Positions 20,399 through 30,138 of a stretch of DNA of 64,000 bases are shown in pieces. Within the stretch, counting starts at the first letter, position 1; the number at the start of each line of letters is the position of its first letter. The DNA comes from Hydractinia symbiolongicarpus. Taxonomy: Eukaryota > Cnidaria > Hydrozoa > Anthoathecata > Hydractiniidae. The stretch lies in NCBI RefSeq assembly GCF_029227915.1, contig NC_079878.1, forward strand, positions 12,648,001-12,712,000, written 5' to 3'. The notes under the pieces are model-generated. The model was given only the letters and a program-made list of their open reading frames with translations, was not told where the DNA came from and did no database searches. A program made the position numbers and the translations under genes.

Positions 20399-21470
20399 AC
20401 TCTACACAATCTATAATGCATCGTACGTTTGCAAATCTTTCTTTCATACTAGCTGGCATATTTTCTTGAACTTGACTGCGGGAAGGCCAAATGCATATTG
20501 TTCCGAGCTTAACATACATATAATTTACCCACGTTTGAAAAGTATTTGTTACAGTACCTTCAGACACTTCAAACAAATATGATAAATGGCAAACATCAAA
20601 GTTTCTTCGCATTCTAACAAGGGTCAATAAAAAACTTTCAAGAGGGGACAGCGTACGTGGTCTACCTCTATCACTAAAACCTTTGACATCTTGATTATTG
20701 TAAAGAATAACATTTTCTCCATTTTGTCCTGGGTTTAAAAAAATTAATAATTCTTTAAACACTTCGATGTTTGGTATGCCAGTGTAATGTTTACATGATG
20801 CATCAGATGACAAAACATTTTCGACAAATTTTATTTTAACTGTAGAAATTTTTTCCATGAGTTTGTGTTTCAACATTTCTATCTCTTTACACAAACTCTT
20901 TTTTTCTTCTGTAAGCTTTTCAACTTCTTTTGACAAAAAAATTGCGTCTGGTTCCTCCCTCATAATAAAGTCTGGCTCAGCTACAAATTCAGTGGAATCA
21001 TCCCCTATATCAGTCTCATCAGGAATTAGAGTGGATGTTTCTCTAAATTTTTTTCGAGGAGATGGTCTGTTAACAGGAGCTTTTCTTTTGCTAAAATCCT
21101 CCACATTTTCAAATAGTGTAGGTTTGGCTCCATCTCTCAATCTGCGGCGTGTCCCTCCAGGGGCTTTTATTATATCACTTTTTGCAAAGTGTTTTTCGCA
21201 CAGCACAGTATGGCTGGTTACTCTAAAGTTGTCTTGTCCATCAATACGTTTAATTCGGCTGCACCACACTTTCCTTGTTCCTGAATCTTTCGGAAATTTA
21301 AAAAAACTTATGGTTGAAGATATTAATTCATTTTCAAATTCAACCAGGCTACGATTATTGCATCCCCAGGCAGCACATTGCTTTCCTTGAGATCTTTTAT
21401 GTTTTTTCTTCGTATTTCCCTCCGACATTTTGTTTACAAAAAAGTTTAGCACCGCTTGTCTCGTTTTCAA
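20352..21470 (-). CDS. THAP-domain transposase, truncated within the DDE domain
   Basis: A 372-residue ORF on the minus strand. The THAP zinc finger has C32, C37, C91 and H94 with W69 and the KPTLF end box (116-120). A nuclear-type basic stretch (RKAPVNRPSPRKKF) follows, then a coiled coil at about 178-210. Next is a helix-turn-helix of the Tnp_4 type (TLSPLESFLLTLVRMRRNF to VTNTFQTWVNYMY, about 273-320) and the first catalytic Asp in IIDCVEF (D354). The remaining DDE core is absent: after PSSLYL the frame enters antisense sequence of the SWIM gene and stops. Start may be M15 (21428), since the first ATG lies only about 15 bp inside the inverted repeat. It can plausibly bind transposon ends but cannot catalyse transposition. 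Confidence 0.8.
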   Translation of the reverse strand: MKTRQAVLNFFVNKMSEGNTKKKHKRSQGKQCAAWGCNNRSLVEFENELISSTISFFKFPKDSGTRKVWCSRIKRIDGQDNFRVTSHTVLCEKHFAKSDIIKAPGGTRRRLRDGAKPTLFENVEDFSKRKAPVNRPSPRKKFRETSTLIPDETDIGDDSTEFVAEPDFIMREEPDAIFLSKEVEKLTEEKKSLCKEIEMLKHKLMEKISTVKIKFVENVLSSDASCKHYTGIPNIEVFKELLIFLNPGQNGENVILYNNQDVKGFSDRGRPRTLSPLESFLLTLVRMRRNFDVCHLSYLFEVSEGTVTNTFQTWVNYMYVKLGTICIWPSRSQVQENMPASMKERFANVRCIIDCVEFKIAVPSSLYLHKMM

Positions 21471-21954
21471 TACGAGGCATACTATTGCGCAATAATTTAT
21501 GAAAAGGTCTATTAATCTGACATTTAATTTAAAATTTCAGCATGCGCTCCAAAAGTCCACTCCATTCATTTAACACACTGGGTGCTTCTACCGCACTGTT
21601 TGTCTCAAAAGTCAAAATCATTTCGAAATTTTTATGATCGATGAAGGCGCTGCAGTTTATAGTAACGATGTTCCATAACTTTGACCAATGAGCTTATTTT
21701 AATCGGCGCCTGTTTTAGTTTGAGTGTGTCTTTTTGGACTTTGCGCCACTGGAATGCACGACCGCGTAGCGCGTCTTGCTTTGCGATTGAAGTGGACTTT
21801 CTGACAGCCGATGCTTGACTAACGGCTATGAAATTGAAACGTGGCAAATTTCATAGCGTTCGTTACCGTTTGTCATTTTTTTAACAACCCATCATATTCC
21901 CTAAAAACTTTCTTGGCTATTTTTAGTATCCGGGGTCCTTGCCTAGCTTTGAAG

Positions 21955-22390
21955 ACCTTGAAATGAGACTTCACCTTTATTGCAAGAACACTTGGCAGAA
22001 ACCATTGCTAAAGAACACGAAAAAATTCTGGCCCAATGTTAAAAATAAATTCTTTAACTAAAAATGTAAACATTACAAAACACGTCTTTCTACTCTTTCT
22101 TCACTTTTTGAGAAAACTGTCGCTCCTCCGTTCGTCTCCAGACCTCATGCGCCATATGTATAAATAACTTTACTGTTTTTTTTCTTTTTTCCCAAAACAA
22201 ACAATGAAAACCTTCTTTTAAGGCAGAATTTTTTAAAGAATTAATTGCTACAATTTTTGTACGCGCTTTTGGGTCACAGAAATTTGTAACGCACTGGAAA
22301 ATAAAACCAGAACAATTTCAGGCTGAATACGCGAAAAAAGTTGAAATAAGGATGAAGCCAAATTTCCTGGTTTTTCCAAAAAGTTTTCAG
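21955..22390 (+). repeat. Dispersed repeat, copy B
   Basis: Collinear with 17930-18230, in the same orientation, with many substitutions and small indels. No ORF or terminal repeats were recognised, so its class is unknown. Confidence 0.5.
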
Positions 22391-23582
22391 GGACTTTCAA
22401 AAACTTGATAACGTCATAACTGCTCAGAGGCCAAGCGACTTTGGGCACGACGATGGAAAACGAATGTGCAAATTTTCTCGGAATCGTCATTTCAACCTCC
22501 CTAGCCGGTCACGATCGCTTTTACAGTTGTGTAAGCCATGTGAACTACGTTGATGACGCGCTATTTGTAGCTACTGCGTTATCCACATTTTAAATCAATT
22601 CTCGTGACGACCCAACTGGGATCCGGACGGTCAGGAAAACAGGTCAAGTTGATGATGTTACTTGCGAACCACGATTAGCTAATTTTACACTCTCGTATAT
22701 ATTTTATAGAAACAGTCTTTACAATTCCTTGTTGGATGAACTTTGAAATTCTTTCCTCTTTTGCAATACACTTCGTACCTACCTCGTTACCAGAGGATTT
22801 TACCTTTTTGGTTAATTTGGTAATAACAGTTTAGAGACCAAGAGACCCTAGGGACAAGACTAATTGTGTCCGGGATAATAGGAAAACAACTCAAAAACTT
22901 AAAATATCAATACTCCCAAATGACATGGATTTAATTTAGCGATTGGTAAAGTGACTTTTTTGCGCGAATTTAATTTGGCGAATTAAAAATAAAATTTTCT
23001 CTACCCCAAAGTTTTTCTGCACTGAAAGGTACTACATGAAGTACAGAGTTTATTAGGCACATAGACGCATAGATGCTTAGAAGCATGTAGACAAGTAGAT
23101 CGCCCTCGTCCCCAGGGTTTTTTTGATTTTTTGATATGAAAAGTGACGTCGTCACCTCTATAGTATATGTAGTATATATACATAGCCAGATACATGTTCC
23201 ATGTCGAAAACAACATTGTTCACATTTAATAATCATTGCATACAAAGTGAATATGCATGCGTTCATACGGACAACCTAGTTTACGAGTTTATAAGAACAT
23301 TGAAGCTTAGTTTTTACCAAAAATGAATAAAATGTTAAGAAACGAACACAGACAGTCTGCATTACTTCAGATTATAAAAACAAAATAATGTGAGTCTGTG
23401 GTAGAACTAACAATTATTTCCAATAAAGTTTACATTTTTTTTACTAATTTACGTGTATGTTTTCACCTTGAGATAAGTGTAACATCATTTTTTAATCATA
23501 AAATTGCGAACATTTGAGACAAAAAATTGTAAAAAGAGTAAGTACATCCGTCTAAAATTTATACATTCTTATACGTGCATAC

Positions 23583-23675
23583 CACCCTTGTTCCCAGGGA
23601 CTTTTTTCTTTGTCATATAGAGAAGACTTATCATATCAAACATCAAAGAGGCAAAAATTCCTGGGAGCGAGGGTG
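23583..23675. mobile_element. Small MITE with 9-bp target duplication
   Basis: Inverted ends CACCCTTGTTCCCAGGGA and (complement of the right end) CACCCTCGCTCCCAGGAA enclose about 50 bp of AT-rich sequence. The 9-mer CGTGCATAC directly flanks both sides (23574-23582 and 23676-23684). A 9-bp duplication is typical of Mutator-like elements, so that class is suggested. Confidence 0.7.
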
Positions 23676-25969
23676 CGTGCATACATAACCACATTACGCG
23701 ATTAGCTTCACATTCGCTGGTTATGAACGTGCCACACCATAATATTAGCATATCATATCACATGGTAAAAGAAGTTAATATATTTAAATGAATGGACACT
23801 CATTGATTTGTCATATGTATCTACGTCACTCATAACAAATCATCTTCATAACGAGGCTCAACCCAAATTATTATCCATGAGAAATGTTGTTGTGATATAT
23901 TTACATCAAGTTGCCATCTATTTTATCGCTTCCTTATGCCCAACCAATCATATTCGCCTTAATTTAAGCTCTCCTCCGCTGGGTTCATAAATATAATAAT
24001 TAACTTTCTCCTGCAATGAAATGAGAAAAATCTGGAAGGTTAATCTCTAAAATTATGGAAATTACCATATAAAGACAATATTTCTGATCTTCAACTTCAT
24101 GTTGTTAGTTACTTCATGTTGTTAGTTAGTTTCAACACCAAGGAAGAGAGTGATATTTGTGGTATGTTGATTACGTTAACGAGCATGCAATTAGCAGCGT
24201 AATGACAATGAATGTAGCAATATCTTTCAATTTTTAATTGTGACAATAAACAGATACTGTATTTTTTTCGTTGTTTGAAACCTTGTTATGAAATACATGG
24301 CATAAACTCGAATGAAAGATATATAATTATTATTAGAGGCGATAAAGTGAAGAGAAAATAGATAGGAAGGAATAAATAGAAGTGATAAAGAAGAAGAATC
24401 TACAAGAGTAAAAAAAGTAAATATCTTTTTTTATGTTGGGATGGTGTTTGTATTTGACATAGAAATGTGTCTTTTAAAATAGTTTATTTCCATTTAAACA
24501 AACAAGTGAATATAATTAAATGCAGGGATTCGTCGTGCAGAAATTATTTAATAAACAAATTTATAAGGATTAGCGAGACTGATATCTACAAGATAATTTT
24601 TTCAGGATTCTTATTTGTATACTCTTTATACAAAATAATGCTGATAATTACTGTCTTCATTGCAATTTCTATAATGTAGGTACTCTAAACATAATAATAT
24701 GCCTCCCAGGGGCTTATTTTTTAAAAGTGATTTAAAGGGTGGGTGATATTTTTTAAGGGCTACCTTTCTCTTTTGCCACTGCCTTGGAAAAGTGGTTAAG
24801 GGGATGTAATGCATGAGATCTTCCTGTTAATTGAGATGAATATTTTGTTTTGTTTCACGTTTTTAGGGTCTAAAATTAACGTTTTTTATTCGTTACGTCA
24901 TTTGTTTATTAATATCGCCTTATTAGTAATCAACGTCATCGTGGACGTCTGCGGTGATTGTCATTGCTGTTGTCGTGTTTTTGTTGCTATGTTACCATTT
25001 TTACGATTCATTAACCTCATCATTTGCAACTTTAAATCAGCATATCATTAACATCGAACTTTCCTCGCTCTTCCACAACGTGGGCTGTCGTTTATTAAAA
25101 CGTTTCATAAATTTATTTATTGTGGCAATCTTCAACGAAATTGTTTTTTAATTTGCATGACAAAGCCTGATCAGATAAAAGTATCCATTGTATAACATCA
25201 CTTGGAAACTTACATAAGACATTAAATTTGTTTATGTACTAACTACAAGTTCTATCAGAAGAAAAAGAAAATTCATCGTCAATGATAAGTCATGGCTTTG
25301 GAAAATCAACATTGCCATGAACGTTGAAGTGGCGTATTGAAGATGTAATTTAAAGAATAAAGGCAAAGTGGTTCAATCATAGTTACGTCTCAATAAATTA
25401 TTTGATGATACATTCGGGACGTTGGATAGATAATCAGATTTTTTTTCCATTTACTATGGATATAAAATTTATCGCTTTCCCTTTTTTTGGTATGATTTTT
25501 CTTTGCTTTATCTCACTAAAGATATGTACACATTAGCTAGCCCCATGGATTTTTGCTTTTTATCCAAAAAGAGAAATAACCTTAGGCACTAGGGTGATCA
25601 GCTAGGATACAAAATATTTCGCAGTCTGAGTAGATGACTCCAAATCAATTGACACACGCTTTTAGATTGAACTCGAAATATTGTCACGTGTGCAGTTGTG
25701 AATTAAACAATACCACAATACCATGCAGCAACATTCATTTGCAGCACTATTTATAAAAAGGGTTTTTGGGATTTTAAGAAGGCAATTCACTAGAGATATA
25801 TTTGCTTCAGATGTCAGAACAACGTATTAGTAACCATACCAGCTTGAATTTTACCATGGATATCAATCGTCTTTTTTCTCCAGTCCCTTGATTCTACTGT
25901 GATAGAATACTGTTCTCGGGAAAATGAATGTTATATTGAAGAAGAACTACTTTGTTCATCACTAACACA

Positions 25970-26052
25970 CTGCCTGGCAGTGAGCGGGATTTGATCTGCG
26001 GTCCCCAGAACTGGGAGCCGCAGACGAACCCACTACACTACGTGCCGTAGAT
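25970..26052 (-). mobile_element. tRNA-like SINE head or tRNA pseudogene
   Basis: On the minus strand a box A-like GTAGTGTAGTGG is followed about 40 bp later by GATCAAATCCC, close to a box B. The intervening CTCCCAGTTCTGGG folds into a stem with no normal 7-base anticodon loop, so a working tRNA is unlikely. Confidence 0.45.
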
Positions 26053-26209
26053 GAATGTTGTAGCTTTGTTCACACAAATCATTATCCCACTTCACACGCT
26101 TGTTTAGGGAACACAACAAAAAAAGACGCAGCAGGTGGAAAAAAAACAGGTGGGTATTCCATAGTAAAAATCTTGATATATTTTTCTAGAGAAATTTAAA
26201 ACTTGAAAA

Positions 26210-27393
26210 ATGAAGTGGACACCATTGGTTGTTTGGGTATTGACTGTGGTCATAATCCTGATCGGATTGGCTGGTTTATTATCCGGAACTGTTGGGAATT
26301 CTTGGTGGAAAATTGATAATGAAAAGGAGAAAAAGGACGTTGGTTTGTGGCGAGAATGTTACCAAGATGAAATCAATGGAACATTTTCAGATCAAATTTG
26401 TACGGAGAGAATGAACCTTTTGGAATTCAAAGACAAAGATGAAAAGGCTGTTAATAGAGGTAAAGCTGCTTATCAAATTTTTATTGTTTGCAGGGCTTGT
26501 TGAAATTCTAATAAACTGACTTTAAAAAGGTGACCCCACTATTGTTGTAAAGCTATTTCTAAATAAAATGTATTCTTTATAAATATTTATATTTTTTTAG
26601 AGAAAGATGCTGTGTTACTAGTACTGATTGTATCAGCCAGTTTCTCGTTTTTCACCTTTATATCAATACTATCCATGTTGTGCTGCCAAAAAGAACTTGA
26701 CCAATGGAAGTGCGGAGCACTGATTACAACGCTGTTCGCATTTATTTCAAGTATGTTTTGCTGAGACTTTAAAATGTTTTCCTTCCAGACAGTAGGTCGA
26801 TTACCAAAACATAGAGTTTTCTTCATTTTAAAAAAACTTAAAGATACGATTGAGAGCATAGAGAACAAATAAAATTCAAACGGTTTATTCCTTATTTAAA
26901 TTTTGCTTGTTCTTAAAACATTGCTTAAAGGTACCGAGAGGTTTGTTCCAAATAACTTTTACATCTCCGGTCAAGTCGGGTGATTTTTTTAAATCTATCA
27001 CTACCACTTAGATCCTTTAGTTTCGTTAAAGGCAGGCCTAAAGAGATGTTTGGTTGGTACAGATTTTAACTTTCCAACATACTTTTTATTTTCACCACAA
27101 ATGCATTATATTTTTTTTTCATAGCAATATGCGGATTTGGTGCACTTGTGTTCTCCGAGGTAGAGCTTGATGAGTTGTGGGAAAAAGGTTACGAACGCGG
27201 TTGGTCAGTCATACTAGCATGGGTTGGTTCAAGTTTGATGGGGTTAGCCTTCATACTATCATTTACTTTGATATGTGTTGGCGCCAAAGAACACGAGTCG
27301 AATGGTGAGCCATATAAACATACGAATGGTTACAATCGAACAGGGATTGCATCACGTGGAGCTCATGCTAATCCCGGCTACGAGATGAAATAA
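26210..27393 (+). CDS. Claudin/PMP22-like tetraspan membrane protein, three exons
   Basis: Exons 26210-26459, 26601-26750 and 27125-27393 splice in frame (both introns phase 1) into 222 residues. There are four hydrophobic segments: about 6-27, 87-110, 119-143 and 161-188. The first extracellular loop carries the claudin-superfamily signature W-GLW-C-C: W32/W33, G45-L46-W47, C50 and C64, plus a possible N-glycosylation site NGT at 56. The tail is short and ends NPGYEMK, without a classic PDZ ligand. Claudin-superfamily proteins act in cell-cell junctions or as channel-associated subunits at the plasma membrane. The C50-C64 spacing is longer than in canonical claudins, so a PMP22/EMP or calcium-channel-gamma-like relative is equally possible. 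Confidence 0.85.
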
Positions 27394-29766
27394 TAAAGAA
27401 TTTGATATCCTTTCGTTTAAGGCTTCTCTCCACAACACTGAAAGCGTGTTCATTGACTGGTAGAATTTTCCGATAAGTAAAAGTAGCATCGGCTCATAAT
27501 TTTTTAAACATAGGATGTTCTGTTAGCTTAAATATGTGCGTTCTTTATGCTTTTTTATCCGAGATATCTTGACTGATGGAGATTTGTCTTTAGCGATATG
27601 TGACTAATATATCTATGGCAACGAAAAAACAATAATTAGAACGATATCAAACTATATGTTTTGTTTCCAATATATATAAAATAAATGTATTATAAGTAGT
27701 ATTATAAATAATAAGGGAAAATTTCCATGGATTTTATTGTCGTTTCTATTGGAGTAATCTTAAGTGCTTCTTTAATTCGCCTGTGGTTATAGGGGAAAAC
27801 ACTCTGACTTTATTTTAGTGACGTATTTTTACAATATTATTGTACATTATATTTTAATTACATTCTTGTAAATTTTATTGTGTTTGCTATATATGACCCT
27901 CAAGAATCTAATACTATGAGACTAAGAAGATTCGCTCGAAAATTATGGTGGTTTATAGTTTTGTTGTTTTTTTGTTTCAAAAGGAGCTAGGGTAGTGAGG
28001 GCTATAGGGAAAGCGCCCTACAGGTATTACAATTCCTGCTTAAAAGAGTTAGAAACGGTTCCAAAGCAGTCAGTAGCATCTAAAGGTACTAACTTTGACA
28101 CGTGCAGGAAAGCCATTATTTATGAAATATGTCTCCAAATGGTCACTGTACATTACTTTTGTTTTTCTGTTTGTAAAATTATTTTTAAAAAAATATTTTT
28201 TGTTTTTTATTTACTTTTCGATTTGTTTTTGCCAAAGATTTTTGTCTATTCCTTTCAAAAACGGCGTATTCAATCGTATGTACCCTATTTCTCCGTATAT
28301 AAAGCCCATTTTTCTGAATTTCTGTCGATTTTGAAACTTTAAATGTAAAAAACGCTTCTGTCTCAAGATGTATTAGCTTGTATTTTTTAATACCCTAAAC
28401 AGCAAAAAGTTTGGAAAATAAACGAGAGAAATCATTTTTCTAACAAAAAATTGCAAGGAATCTAGACCAAAGTTTAGTTTACAAACAAAGAGCCTGTACT
28501 CTATCTGCATATCAACATCTGAATCATTTTCATTATCGAGAAAATGGTTTGAAGTTTCCGTGTAAATATGTTATTGAAGGACAAGAAACACATCTCAAAA
28601 AGGCTGAACATGTAATAAAAGATATTTTTACAAGGAAAAAAACATGTTGGTCTAAATGCATTTTTCCTTTCTTTTTGTTTCTAAATTGATAAAGTCTTGA
28701 AAATGGATAATAAAACGATGTTCGCATCATGTATTGGATGCATTACCATTTCGTCAGAGATAAATTTATGACATAACACTTCACCTTCGTGTTCCAATAA
28801 GAACTACGATACAAAACTACCATTATTAGTTACCATGCTCTCCGTCCTTGACGTATTTTGTACATGCAAGATTCAAACATGTTTTGAAAAAACAATTCAA
28901 TTTGTTTAAGTGGTTTAAGTTATATACATTAGCATAGAGAAAAAAAAAGATTGATTCACGATTTCTAAAATGCTTGGTAAACCACTAATGTCAATGATAG
29001 CATTTCCATGTGATGTTGGTCAAAGCTACGTAATTACATACAGACTGGTAGCAACGAAAAAGGATAAGCATCAAAAACTAATAATTGTGAAATAAAAAAA
29101 GAAAAGGAAGAAACAAATACTTCAAAGCTGAAAAATGGTAGTTAGATTTCCGCGAATATTGAATCTAGAATATATATAGAAACATATTCTTAATGTGTTG
29201 TATGCAAAATAGAACTAACTCAAAGCAAAACTTCTTAGTAAAACAAAAGCCTACAGCGTGCGAAAGAAAACGTAAAGAATGACTGCTAAGATATTCCAAA
29301 TTCCTCTGCGCACTAATATCGCACGTTGAACGGACAAAAACGCATTTATAGTCTTTTGATTCGGATTTTATAAGTTGTGAAGCGAGTATGTGGCAAGATT
29401 GCACCAGTTCGTAAAACTTCTGCACCTCCGCACCGAAGTTCATAAAATTATAAGCACACAGATATTTATGTAATGAGCCTCAAAGATACCATCTATTGAG
29501 ATGCGTTAAATACAAGGTTATTTGGAAACGTATTCTTTGAAAATGTTTGTGTTAAATCTTGGAGGAAGAAAAACAGGTTAAATAAATATTAAAAAATATT
29601 TTGAAACCCAGAATTGCCAGAGAATCTTAAACATTTATTTAAACTCTGTTGCTTCTGCACTTTGCGTATACGCCTACCATACTAGTCTACCATGCTAGTT
29701 TCATACTAGTAAATTCTAGGGATATCTATGAATAGGTTTGTGTAAATAGTATGCGTTCACTTCCAT
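27394..29766. other. Gene-free interval after claudin-like gene
   Basis: AT-rich; AATAAA-type signals occur just after the stop codon and near 27679. No exon with motif support is seen. At 29673-29712 there is a degenerate 13-bp repeat (CTACCATACTAGT, CTACCATGCTAGT, TTCATACTAGT). Confidence 0.5.
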
Positions 29767-30138
29767 TTGGCTTTTAGGTTTCATGCTTTTACTAATGATA
29801 AATTCAGTCTCTTAATTAAATGGCACACAAGAAAGGTTAGAAGTTTGTTTAAAGTCAAAAGTACGAATCCTCATCCCTCGTGTAAAATATATTTCAGGAA
29901 ATGTAGCTGTGGTGAGACCTATGTCGGGAAGACAGTCAGAAACGTAGAAATAAGATGGGCCGAACACGACTCGTTAAAGGGCAAATCTGAGCCATCAAAA
30001 CATTTACAAGAGAACAATGATCACAAGTTCGTTTGGAGTATTCTCTCATCTGCACCAAAGAATTATCGCGAAAGAAGAAATCTCGAAGCATCGATAATCG
30101 CTACTAAAAGACCGTCCCTTAACAATACAACTTTTTAG
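29767..30138 (+). CDS. GIY-YIG endonuclease domain of a Penelope-like element (5'-truncated)
   Basis: A 123-residue open frame. Residues about 37-110 match the GIY-YIG domain that ends Penelope-like retroelement ORFs: HPSCKIYFRKCSCGETYVG, then the helix with R63 and H67 (NVEIRWAEH), a SEPSKHL segment, and a late Glu in RRNLEASI. The reverse transcriptase that should precede it is missing, and an in-frame stop lies just upstream of the ATG (TTTTAG at about 29772 in another frame). This is a truncated insertion, although the domain itself is undamaged. GIY-YIG enzymes make the nick used for Penelope integration. A domesticated single-domain gene cannot be excluded without expression data. Confidence 0.7.
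   Translation: MAFRFHAFTNDKFSLLIKWHTRKVRSLFKVKSTNPHPSCKIYFRKCSCGETYVGKTVRNVEIRWAEHDSLKGKSEPSKHLQENNDHKFVWSILSSAPKNYRERRNLEASIIATKRPSLNNTTF

Larger units (their letters stand above)
18491..21513. mobile_element. ISL2EU-like DNA transposon, internally deleted
   Basis: The ends are inverted repeats. The left end AATAGACCTTTTCATAAAT at 18491 continues GATTGCGTAA. The reverse complement of the right end, from 21513, is AATAGACCTTTTCATAAAT continuing TATTGCGCAA, with two mismatches in 29. Inside are two convergent genes: a plus-strand SAP-like/SWIM protein and a minus-strand THAP/HTH transposase. In ISL2EU-type elements these normally continue into a YqaJ-type nuclease and a DDE domain. Here both stop where they meet (20352-20398), so a central deletion has fused their interiors. 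The AT next to each end may be a palindromic 2-bp target duplication. Superfamily name is inference from gene pairing. Confidence 0.8.
21514..26209. other. Intergenic: transposon to claudin-like gene
   Basis: No exon is supported. It contains a dispersed repeat copy (21955-22390), small MITE ends (23100, 23583-23675), a short tandem duplication (ACTTCATGTTGTTAGTT twice, near 24093-24130), a MITE-like end near 24700 and a tRNA-like element (25970-26052). Confidence 0.5.

Noticed and set aside
20857-21390. 177-residue plus-strand open frame
   Set aside because: Antisense shadow of the THAP transposase; no motif of its own.
27995-28342. 115-residue plus-strand open frame
   Set aside because: Translation is dominated by F/K/I from T- and A-rich DNA; no conserved motif.
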